From Polaribacter sp. Hel_I_88 (lineage in GTDB: Bacteria > Bacteroidota > Bacteroidia > Flavobacteriales > Flavobacteriaceae): a DNA stretch of 64,000 bases. The position numbers and the translations under genes are program-made. The stretch spans positions 2,192,001 through 2,256,000 of the forward strand of contig NZ_JHZZ01000001.1 of the NCBI RefSeq assembly GCF_000687935.1, given 5' to 3'. Under the pieces are notes generated by a model. It was not told the DNA's origin and did not search any database. It was given only the letters and a program-made list of their open reading frames with translations. This document shows positions 51,692-59,803 of this stretch, in pieces; positions within the stretch are counted from its first letter, which is position 1, and each line of letters begins with the position of its first letter.

Positions 51692-53440
51692 GTCATCCTG
51701 AATTTATTTCAGGATCTCATCCAAACCATTATGAACAAAAGACCCTGAAACAAGTTTAGGGTCACGTTGAAATTGTTATTTAGAGGATTACTGAAGTTAA
51801 AATGTATTTTAATAGAAAGTAGTTCGGGTAGCGAATACGAGAAACCGAGAATTTTTTTTTAATTCTAATACTTTTTGCTTGATCAAAAAGTATTCAAAAA
51901 ATCAAGACTCACTTTTATTTTTCTTAAATTCTAATTTCCATTCCACTATCGCGTCCAGACCGCAAGCTCTTTGGACGCTTGCCGCTTCATAAAAATTGAA
52001 TTTCTACGAAAAATAAAATAGGTCGATAACTTGTGTTTATTTAATTTTGGAAATGGGCATTATTTATTTTATTGTAAATAACACTTGATATGACAGTTGT
52101 AATTGCTTTATAATATCTCGACAGGCTCTTGAAAATACTCAAGACCCTGAAACAAGTTTAGGGTTACAACATTCGGTTGAGCTAGGTTTATTTGGATTTG
52201 TTCCATCCCATTTTTGTTGTCCGATTCCGATTTTTGTAATCCATCCGATTTTTGTAATCCAATCCCATTTTTGTCATCCTGAATTTATTTCAGGATCTCA
52301 TCCAAACCATTATGAACAAAAGACCCTGAGACAAGTTTAGGGTCACGTTGAAATTGTTATTTAGAGGATTACTGAAGTTAAAATGTATTTTAATAGAAAG
52401 TAGTTCGGGTAGCGAATACGAGAAACCGAGATTTTTTTTTTAATTCTAATACTTTTTGCTTGATCAAAAAGTATTCAAAAAATCAAGACTCACTTTTATT
52501 TTTCTTAAATTCTAATTTCCATTCCACTATCGCGTCCAGACCGCAAGCTCTTTGGACGCTTACCGTTTCATAAAAATTGAATTTCTACGAAAAATAAAAT
52601 AGGTCGATAACTTGTGTTTATTTAATTTTGGAAATGGGCATTATTTATTTTATTGTAAATAACACTTGATATGACAGTTGTAATTGCTTTATAATATCTC
52701 GACAGGCTCTTGAAAATACTCAAGACCCTGAAACAAGTTCAGGGTGACAACATTCGGTTGAGCTAGGTTTATTTGGATTTGTTCCATCCCATTTTTGTTG
52801 TCCGATTCCGATTTTTGTAATCCAATCCCATTTTTGTAATTCAATCCCATTTTTGTCATCCTGAATTTATTTCAGGATCTCATCCAAACCATTATGAACA
52901 AAAGACCCTGAAACAAGTTTAGGGTCACGTTGAAATTGTTATTTAGAGGATTACTGAAGTTAAAATGTATTTTAATAGAAAGTAGTTCGGGTAGCGAATA
53001 CGAGAAACCGAGAATTTTTTTTTAATTCTAATACTTTTTGCTTGATCAAAAAGTATTCAAAAAATCAAGACTCACTTTTATTTTTCTTAAATTCTAATTT
53101 CCATTCCACTATCGCGTCCAGACCGCAAGCTCTTTGGACGCTTACCGTTTCATAAAAATTGAATTTCTACGAAAAATAAAATAGGTCGATAACTTGTGTT
53201 TATTTAATTTTGGAAATGGGCATTATTTATTTTATTGTAAATAACACTTGATATGACAGTTGTAATTGCTTTATAATATCTCGATAGGCTCTTGAAAATA
53301 CTCAAGACCCTGAAACAAGTTTAGGGTTACAACATTCGGTTGAGCTAGGTTTATTTGGATTTGTTCCATCCCATTTTTGTTGTCCGATTCCGATTTTTGT
53401 TATCTTATCCCCATTTTTGTCATCCTGAATTTATTTCAGG
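51692..53440. repeat. Three-copy tandem repeat of about 581 bp plus partial fourth
   Basis: Units begin GTCATCCTGAATTTATTTC at 51692, 52273 and 52855, with a truncated fourth at 53419. Each full unit contains a family B element (about 73 bases), AGTAGTTCGGGTAGCGAATA, a TTTTTGCTTGATCAAAAAGT hairpin, a family F-like core (GCGTCCAGACCGCAAGCTC), a TATTTTATTGTAAATAACAC stretch, and a second CCTGAAACAAGTTTAGGG arm. Copies are nearly identical, so the expansion is recent. The junctions contain small extra ATCCCATTTTTGTAAT repeats. No gene is present. Confidence 0.88.
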
Positions 53441-53961
53441 ATCTCATCTTAATTTGTGAATAAATGACTAATGTACACCGAACATATTCTTAGCATTAAA
53501 TACCATTTTGTATCAGATAAGTTTTAAACTCTTGCGACAAATAGGGTTCAGTGATTTCATAATCACAATAAAAACAAATAAAAATAATTATTTCTTTACC
53601 ATAATGAAGAGAGCATATCACAATTATTGGGTTTATATTTTGACAAACAAACCAAATGGGACCTTATATATTGGGGTAACAGGAGGTATAGATGATTGGA
53701 TGGAACGTCATATAGCTTCTGAAGGAAGTAATTTTACAACCAAATACAATTTGAAAATACTGATCTATTGTGAGGAATTTCAATACATACAAGAAGCAAT
53801 CGCCTGAGAGAAACAACTTAAAAATTGGCATAGGCAATGGAAAATAAATTTAATAGAAAAAGAAAATCCAAATTGGACTGATTTATGGGATTCAAGTGTT
53901 TCTCTTTTGAGAAAGGATGTAAAGGATTAGAATCAAGACCCTGAAATAAATTCAGGGTGAC
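53419..53961. repeat. Family B palindrome arms flanking a GIY-YIG gene
   Basis: The left arm at 53419 (GTCATCCTGAATTTATTTC...AGGATC) and the right arm ending at 53961 (CCCTGAAATAAATTCAGGG, TGAC end) are those of a family B element. In other copies the two arms lie about 25-35 bases apart. Here some 490 bases intervene and contain the GIY-YIG frame at 53604-53930. Outer ends are GTCA and TGAC. Confidence 0.7.
53604..53930 (+). pseudogene. GIY-YIG nuclease gene with one nonsense codon
   Basis: From ATG 53604 the frame encodes AYHNYWVYILTNKPNGTLYIG with the GIY-YIG motif, then DDWMERHI. It is interrupted by TGA at 53805-53807 after EAIA, where an Arg codon (CGA) is expected. Reading on in the same frame gives EKQLKNWHRQWKINLIEKE and WTDLWDSS, the usual end of this small-nuclease family, to TAG at 53928. 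A single point change explains the break. It could also be a real gene read through TGA, but that is less likely. Confidence 0.85.
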
Positions 53962-54083
53962 ATGGTTAATTGTAATTGTTTATTGGCAAAATAAGAGTAT
54001 ACCAATTTAATTTTCTATTGTTTATGTGTTACTATATATAAGAAATTGTATATCCGCTAATCATCCTATAAACTTTAAAGTGC

Positions 54084-54164
54084 GTCATTCTGAATTTATT
54101 TCAGAATCTATTTAGCTATAAATAAATACTAATTCTTAAGACCCTGAAACAAGTTCAGGGTGAC
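54084..54164. repeat. Palindromic element, family B
   Basis: A left arm GTCATTCTGAATTTATTTC / GAATC and a right arm ACCCTGAAACAAGTTCAGGG ending in TGAC, 81 bases in all. Confidence 0.85.
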
Positions 54165-54267
54165 TACTTTGTATGAGGTAGTTTTAGATTCTAAGAACAC
54201 TAAAAGAGTTTAGACGTCATTGCGAAAGAGGTACGATTGAAGCAATCTGTAATTTTATTTCTCTTTA

Positions 54268-54448
54268 CTTTTTTCCATTGATGACCCTTCGTCTGCGCTC
54301 AGGATTATAAAAACAAAAAAATCTAGACTTATTTTAATTTTCTTGAATTCTACATTGTCTTCCATTCACGCACCCAGACCACTACGTTCTTTGGGCGCTT
54401 ACCATTCCATACAATTTGAATTCTTACGAAAATGAAAAGTATGTCGGG
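54268..54448 (-). repeat. Family F repeat, reverse orientation
   Basis: Essentially the reverse complement of 16224-16403. It carries an extra GATGACCCTTCGTCTGCGCTCAGG segment (family C-like) near its 5' side. Shared core: GCACCCAGACCACTACGTTC and TTGGGCGCTTACC. Confidence 0.75.
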
Positions 54449-54934
54449 TTTAGATTCTAAAAACACTAAAAGATTTTAGACGTCATTGCGAAAGAGGTAA
54501 GATTGAAGCAATCTTTTAGTTTGATATTTTAAATAAATATAGAATACTAACGAAGAGATTGCTTCGTGCCTCGTAATTACGTTTGCTGGAGGTGTTTTTT
54601 TAAATCTCAAAAAATGATCATTCTAAAATTTTTAAAGACCTTTTTGATTAATCATATTTTCACTTCGACAGGCTCAGTGTGACATTGTTTATGTTTACTG
54701 TTTTAAGGTCAAAACCTGATTATAACATCTTTTTAAGCACAATAAATGAGTATTTAAACTTTTTATAAAACACATTCTAATACCAATGATTCTAACGCAT
54801 GTCAGTCTGAGCCTTTCGTCTCTGCTCAAGACAGGTTTTGTCGAAGACCTTTATGTTACTCATGTTTTTATTTAGAGGCTCAGTGTGACATTGTAAATTT
54901 TAAATGTTTTTTTAATGAGATTGATTTTAAATCA

Positions 54935-54986
54935 TTAGTCTTAGTCTTAGTCTTAGTCTTAGTCTTAGTCTTAGTCTTAGTCTTAG
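54935..54986 (+). repeat. Hexanucleotide tandem repeat (TTAGTC)8
   Basis: Eight perfect copies of TTAGTC from 54935 to 54982, then TTAG. No reading frame spans it. It lies about 160 bases upstream of the kinase ATG and could vary by slippage. Confidence 0.9.
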
Positions 54987-55150
54987 CTCTTGGTTCTTGG
55001 TTCTTGCTTCAAAAAGCGAAGCAATCTTGTATTCTCGTTATTTAAAAATACTATAAAACAAGAATAATTATCAACGAAAACGATTGAAGTTTGTGTTTTA
55101 GTTGCATACCCAATTTTTTATAATATATTTACTAGATAAAAATAAATGAT

Positions 55151-56002
55151 ATGATTTTAATAGCAGATGGTGGTTCTACAAAAGCAGATTGGATAGCTAT
55201 ACATAGTGATAAAAAGGAAGCCTTTAGAGTACGAACTTTAGGATTGAATCCTGCTGTGGTTGCAGAAGATGAATTGACGAATAGGATTGTGAATATGTTT
55301 CAGTTAATCAATATCAAAGAGGATGTGACTGAAATTTATTTTTATGGGGCAGGTTGTGGAACTCCTAAACCCACAAAAATTCTTGAAAATGTTCTACAAG
55401 AAATATTTATCAATGCTAAAATTAATGTTGCTGAAGACATGTTAGCAGCAGTGTATGCAGCTACTGGTGCTGCACCTGGGTTGGTCTGTATTTTAGGAAC
55501 AGGCTCTAATAGCTGTTATTTTGATGGGGAACAGGTACACATGAAAACCGCTTCTTTAGGCTATATTTTGATGGATGAAGCTAGTGGGAATTATTTTGGG
55601 AAAGTATTGTTAAGAGATTATTTTTATAATAAAATGCCAAAAGCCATTGCCGAAAAATTTAATGAAGAATTTAATTTAGACGCAGATTACATCAAACAAA
55701 ACTTATATAGAACTCCAAACCCAAACATGTACTTAGCGTCATTTGCCAAGTTTATGTTCGATTTTAAGGAAGAAAAATATATAAAGCGCATTATTAAAAA
55801 AGGCTTTCAAGAATTTTTTAAATATAGAATTTTACCTTTCAATAAAACTTCCGAAACTCCCTTGTATTTTATTGGTTCCATAGCTCATTATTTTAGAGAA
55901 AGTTTGGAGAAAACAGCCAAAAAGAACGACTTAAAGGTTACTGATGTGATTCAAAGACCTATTGATAATTTGTTAGCCTATCATCTTGAAATGATGGAGT
56001 AG
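55151..56002 (+). CDS. BadF/BcrA-type N-acetylglucosamine kinase-like protein
   Basis: 283 aa, ASKHA fold. The phosphate-binding loops are ADGGSTKADW (N-terminal), and LGTGSNSCYFDG in the middle. AEDMLAAVYAATGAAPG contains the catalytic Asp typical of eukaryotic-like GlcNAc kinases. IGSIAHYFRESL is the adenosine motif. It would phosphorylate GlcNAc or a related amino sugar, for recycling of cell wall or exopolysaccharide. It stands alone between repeat spacers, so no operon context helps. Confidence 0.85.
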   Translation: MILIADGGSTKADWIAIHSDKKEAFRVRTLGLNPAVVAEDELTNRIVNMFQLINIKEDVTEIYFYGAGCGTPKPTKILENVLQEIFINAKINVAEDMLAAVYAATGAAPGLVCILGTGSNSCYFDGEQVHMKTASLGYILMDEASGNYFGKVLLRDYFYNKMPKAIAEKFNEEFNLDADYIKQNLYRTPNPNMYLASFAKFMFDFKEEKYIKRIIKKGFQEFFKYRILPFNKTSETPLYFIGSIAHYFRESLEKTAKKNDLKVTDVIQRPIDNLLAYHLEMME

Positions 56003-56482
56003 GGTTTCGTTTTTCGTTCATCGCTTTTCGTTTTTCGTGAATCGAACCATGAATCACTAAACAGGAACCACGAATCACGTTTTTCGATTACCGTTTTTCG
56101 TCCGTCGTTTATTAGTTAGTGCAACCATGTTTAGTTTTTTTGAATCAAAAATCACAATTTTCGTCTCTCGAGTTATTCGAATCGCAAACAACGAGCCACG
56201 AAACACGACCAACGAACCATAAATCAGGATATTCGTTTACCGTCCATCGTTTCTCGTTCATTGTTTTTCGTCAATCGAAAATAGAAAAACGGATAAAGAC
56301 CAACGACCAACAAAACAGTTTTTTTGTTAATACTTTGTTTAAAAGTTGATGATATTGTAATTTATTGTTTAGTTTAAGCATTAAGCATTAAGCATTAAGC
56401 ATTAAGCATTAAGCACTAACCACTAACTCACAACCAACGATCATCGAACAACGAACCACGACCAACGAATCACGACCAACGA
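56003..56482. repeat. Low-complexity spacer of CGTTTTTCG and AACGAACCACGA words
   Basis: About 480 bases made of CGTTTTTCGTTCATCG-type words and their approximate reverse complements (AACCACGAATCACG). It ends with a run of TTAAGCA heptamers and further CGAACAACGAACCACG words. The last of these run into the 3' end of murF. No gene is present; several local hairpins can form. Confidence 0.75.
56374..56415 (+). repeat. Heptanucleotide tandem repeat (TTAAGCA)6
   Basis: Six perfect TTAAGCA copies, the last followed by CTAACCACTAAC. It lies downstream of murF on the minus strand. Confidence 0.88.
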
Positions 56483-57751
56483 CTAACGAACCACGCCCAA
56501 CGAATCTAAAATCCTTTCTAAACGCATTCCTCTTGAGCCTTTGATTAATATGTATTGGTTTTCTAGAGGATTTTTTTTGAGATAACGTTCAAAATCGTCG
56601 AATGTTTTAAATTGTTGTGCGTCTGTTTTTGATTGATAAAAAAGTTCACCCACAAAATAGCAACTTTCGAAATGGAACGAATTTGCAAGATTTACAATGG
56701 CTTGATGTTCTTGTTTGCTGTCTTCACCAAGTTCAAACATATCACCAAGAATGATTGTTTTTTTCTCATGTTTTATAGCAGCAAAGTTCTCTAAAGCCAC
56801 TTTCATGCTCGAAGGATTTGCATTGTATGCATCTAAAATAATTTTATTTGTGTTGGTTTCAATTATTTGAGAACGATTATTTTTTGGTGTGTAACTTTCA
56901 ATGGCTTCCTTGATCTCAGTTTTTGAAACTTTAAAATATCCTCCTATAGTCATGGCGATTGCAATATTCGAAAAGTTGTAATTTCCGATTAAATTACTTT
57001 GTATGGTGCTATCTTTATAAGAGATTTTTACAAAGGGATTTGCTTCCAACAACTGTATGTCATCATTATTTATCGCAATTGTTTTGATGTTTTTCGTTTT
57101 TTCAGTCTGTATGGCATCACTAGGATTTATAAAGGCAATTTTATTGTTCTTTTCTAAGAAGGTGTACAATTCACTTTTTCCTTTAATTACGCCTTCAATT
57201 CCACCAAAACCTTCTAAATGTGCTTTGCCAAAGTTAGTGATGTAGCCAAAATCAGGTTCGCAAATAGCTGCTAAAAATTCAATTTCTTTTTGATGATTTG
57301 CGCCCATTTCTATAATGGCGATTTCATGCTCGGGAGTTATCGATAAAAGCGTTAAAGGCACACCAATATGGTTGTTTAGATTTCCTTTTGTGGCCAAACA
57401 ATTGTGTTTTTTGCTCAATACTACATTGATGAGTTCTTTGGTCGTGGTTTTTCCATTGCTACCTGTTAAACCAATTACAGGAATTGTAAGCTGTTTTCTA
57501 TGGTACTTGGCTAATTGTTGTAAAGTGTCCAACACATCATCCACCAAGATTATATTTTCTTGTGTTTGATAGGTTTTATCATCAACAATCGCATAAGAAG
57601 CTCCTAGTTCTATTGCTTTTTCAGCAAATTCGTTTCCGTTAAAATTGTCGCCTTTTAAGGCAAAAAACAAGGTATTCTTGCGAATGTTTCTTGTATCCGT
57701 ATCTACTAAAAAATGCTTTGTATAGATTTGATAAAGTGCGGGTATATTCAT
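56483..57751 (-). CDS. murF: UDP-N-acetylmuramoyl-tripeptide--D-alanyl-D-alanine ligase
   Basis: 422 aa. Adds D-Ala-D-Ala to the muropeptide precursor. The P-loop is GLTGSNGKTTTKEL; others are ATKGNLNNHIGVPLTLL, MGANHQKEIEFL, DAYNANPSSMKVAL and KGSRGMRLERIL. The last codons (LGVVR, stop) are made from the low-complexity CGAACCACGCCC repeat, so the C-terminal end is recently rewritten. The start is just 12 bases from the poly-A side of the gldJ terminator. Order gldJ-murF on one strand is common in this phylum. Confidence 0.94.
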   Translation of the reverse strand: MNIPALYQIYTKHFLVDTDTRNIRKNTLFFALKGDNFNGNEFAEKAIELGASYAIVDDKTYQTQENIILVDDVLDTLQQLAKYHRKQLTIPVIGLTGSNGKTTTKELINVVLSKKHNCLATKGNLNNHIGVPLTLLSITPEHEIAIIEMGANHQKEIEFLAAICEPDFGYITNFGKAHLEGFGGIEGVIKGKSELYTFLEKNNKIAFINPSDAIQTEKTKNIKTIAINNDDIQLLEANPFVKISYKDSTIQSNLIGNYNFSNIAIAMTIGGYFKVSKTEIKEAIESYTPKNNRSQIIETNTNKIILDAYNANPSSMKVALENFAAIKHEKKTIILGDMFELGEDSKQEHQAIVNLANSFHFESCYFVGELFYQSKTDAQQFKTFDDFERYLKKNPLENQYILIKGSRGMRLERILDSLGVVR

Positions 57752-57762
57752 TTCTTGTGTAT

Positions 57763-57900
57763 AAAAAAAAAGGCTGTCTCAAAAAGTATTAAATCTTGTC
57801 ATTCTGAACATGTTTCAGAATCTTAACATCTTGATAATTAAATGCTAAAAGAACCTGAAATAAATTCAGGTTGACAAAAAATTTACTTTTGAGACAGCCT
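57763..57900 (-). terminator. Terminator between gldJ and murF, loop interrupted by a family B element
   Basis: On the minus strand, AGGCTGTCTCAAAAGTA pairs with TACTTTTTGAGACAGCC and is followed by a T-run (plus-strand A-run 57763-57770). The loop contains a complete 78-base family B palindrome. The stem type is shared with the terminator at 11027, where the loop is short and uninterrupted. Confidence 0.85.
57798..57875. repeat. Palindromic element, family B, inside a terminator loop
   Basis: Left arm GTCATTCTGAACATGTTTC folding on AGAATC; right arm GAACCTGAAATAAATTCAGG ending TTGAC. The 78-base length equals the copies at 8902 and 9159. Confidence 0.88.
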
Positions 57901-57923
57901 CTTGAATTTGTAACTATGTTTTA

Positions 57924-59603
57924 TTATCTGCTAGGATTTCTAGCCGATTTTTTGCCTGTTCCCATAGGTCCTAATTTGTCAGACACACATCTAAAACCAA
58001 TGTAATTGGTCGCCATATATTCTGGCAAATATCTTCTTTGTGCAGGATCTAACCAATATTCTCTGTCAGACCAAGACCCTCCTTTATACACTCTTGTGCT
58101 ATTACTAATTAATGTTGTTCTATTTTCAGCATCATTTACTAAAATTTCCTCTCCTGTGTTAGGATCAATTTCTTTGGTTGGTGCTTTTGGTGAGTTGTAC
58201 ATGCTAGGTACTACTTTATCTTCGTCTTCCTCAAAAAAGCGAGAAGAATTGGCATCACCATCACCAATATCAGTATTGTCAGCTACCATAAAGTTTCTTC
58301 TTAACATCACATCATCTTTTGTGATAGGAATGTATTTGATGGTTCCTGGTAATTGTTTTGCTACGATATTTCCATTTGGTAAGGTGTCATAATCTACTTC
58401 AGCAGCTTGGTCATTAGCAGCAATGACTACATTTCCTTCTTCATCAATCATCTTTTTAGTAAAGATATTTCCTCTAAAATAATTAAAGTCATTCGCTTCA
58501 CTATCAATAATAGGTCTATACACATCTGCAACCCATTCAGCCACATTTCCAGACATATCATACAAACCAAATGCGTTTGGAGGATATGATTTTATTTTAT
58601 TTGGAATATCAGCACCATCAGAACTCCAACCCGATAAACCACTGTATTGTCCTGGCCCTTGTTTAAAGTTTGCTAACTGATCTCCTTTGTGTCTTCTGCT
58701 TTTATCTCTAGAATATTTACCATCCCAAGCATATTTTTTTCTACCTCTAATGTTGTTGTATTCTCTATTTTCTATATTTGCTTTGGCAGCAAATTCCCAT
58801 TCAGCTTCTGTAGGTAATCTAAAACTTTGTACTAAAATACCATCAGATCTAGAAATTTTTCTTGCTCCTTGAAATTCATCTCTTCCTGGTCTTGGTTCCC
58901 CTCTTTTTCTAACAGCTCTTCCAACACCTCTTCTGTAAATTGTAGAATCTCCTTTAAAAACTTTATCACTATTCGCTAAAAAAGCCTCTGTATCAAAAGG
59001 AATTTTAACAGAATCAATTTCAAATACATTTTTAATGTGTCCTTTATCAATTAAGGTTTTTAAGTTGACAACATTTGTTCTCCATTTACAATATTCATTG
59101 GCTTGCAACCAGCTAACACCTACTACAGGATAATCTGCATATGCTGGATGACGAAAATAGTTTTCCGCTAAAATATCTGTATTTCCTAAACTTTTTCTCC
59201 AAACCAAGGTGTCTGGTAAAACTGAATTATAAATATATCTATAATTTTCTTCTGAAGGATTGTACAAATCTTTGGTATACTCTGCATATAAAAGATATTC
59301 TGAGTTAGAAACCTCAGCTTCATCCATATAAAAAGAACGTACATGAATTTTTTTAGGAGTTGTATTCCAATCGAACATCACATCATCTTGCACTTGTCCC
59401 ATGGTAAAAGAACCACCCTCAACACCAATCATTCCTGGAGGTGTTTTCTGTCCATCAAAAGAATTATTTCTAATGAAATTCCCGTTTTTTGGATCATTAA
59501 AATTTAAACCAGTTAATGTAGATTTGTTAGCATTAGATCTATTACAATTAGCGAATAACAAGGCTGTTACCGCTAATAAACTTATTTTAAATATGTTTTT
59601 CAT
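57924..59603 (-). CDS. gldJ: Gliding-motility lipoprotein GldJ
   Basis: 559 aa. Lipobox LFANC (Cys20) followed by a SUMF1/FGE-like fold with GVEGGSFTMGQ, YYVVGVSWLQANEYCKWR-like VVGVSWLQANEYCKW, RLPTEAEWEFAAKA, NAFGLYDMSGNVAEWVADVY and YKGGSWSDREYWLDP. These are the GldJ features, including the Bacteroidota-specific insertions. GldJ stabilises the gliding/T9SS complex at the outer membrane. It is divergent from porU and followed by murF. Confidence 0.94.
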   Translation of the reverse strand: MKNIFKISLLAVTALLFANCNRSNANKSTLTGLNFNDPKNGNFIRNNSFDGQKTPPGMIGVEGGSFTMGQVQDDVMFDWNTTPKKIHVRSFYMDEAEVSNSEYLLYAEYTKDLYNPSEENYRYIYNSVLPDTLVWRKSLGNTDILAENYFRHPAYADYPVVGVSWLQANEYCKWRTNVVNLKTLIDKGHIKNVFEIDSVKIPFDTEAFLANSDKVFKGDSTIYRRGVGRAVRKRGEPRPGRDEFQGARKISRSDGILVQSFRLPTEAEWEFAAKANIENREYNNIRGRKKYAWDGKYSRDKSRRHKGDQLANFKQGPGQYSGLSGWSSDGADIPNKIKSYPPNAFGLYDMSGNVAEWVADVYRPIIDSEANDFNYFRGNIFTKKMIDEEGNVVIAANDQAAEVDYDTLPNGNIVAKQLPGTIKYIPITKDDVMLRRNFMVADNTDIGDGDANSSRFFEEDEDKVVPSMYNSPKAPTKEIDPNTGEEILVNDAENRTTLISNSTRVYKGGSWSDREYWLDPAQRRYLPEYMATNYIGFRCVSDKLGPMGTGKKSARNPSR

Positions 59604-59748
59604 TTCCTAATTTAAAATTGATAGGGTTTTTATTATAGTGATGCAATTTACGATAAATATACTTTCTTACAAGTAAAATATAAAGTTTTAACGCATCAAT
59701 TTTTGTGCTTATTATGTAAAACGAACGCTTTTTTAGTTTAGTATACTT

Positions 59749-59756
59749 TATCTTTG
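59749..59756 (+). promoter_or_regulatory. -7 promoter box for porU
   Basis: TATCTTTG fits TAnnTTTG exactly, 48 bases before the chosen ATG. No correctly spaced TTG is visible. The predicted start lies around 59763. Confidence 0.55.
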
Positions 59757-59803
59757 TTTCCGTTAAAATATCTAAAAATTATTTGCGTTATTTGATTATA
59801 TCT

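Larger units (their letters stand above)
53962..55150. repeat. Gene-free region with B, A, C and F repeats
   Basis: Between the GIY-YIG remnant and the sugar kinase lie a family B element (54084-54164), family A units near 54212-54252 and 54479-54515, a family F block in reverse orientation (54268-54448), and family C arms at about 54660-54683 and 54804-54857. A hexanucleotide run follows at 54935. Nothing else is recognised. Confidence 0.75.

Noticed and set aside
51692..53440. CRISPR array
   Set aside because: The units are about 581 bp and repeat without unique spacers; no cas genes are present.
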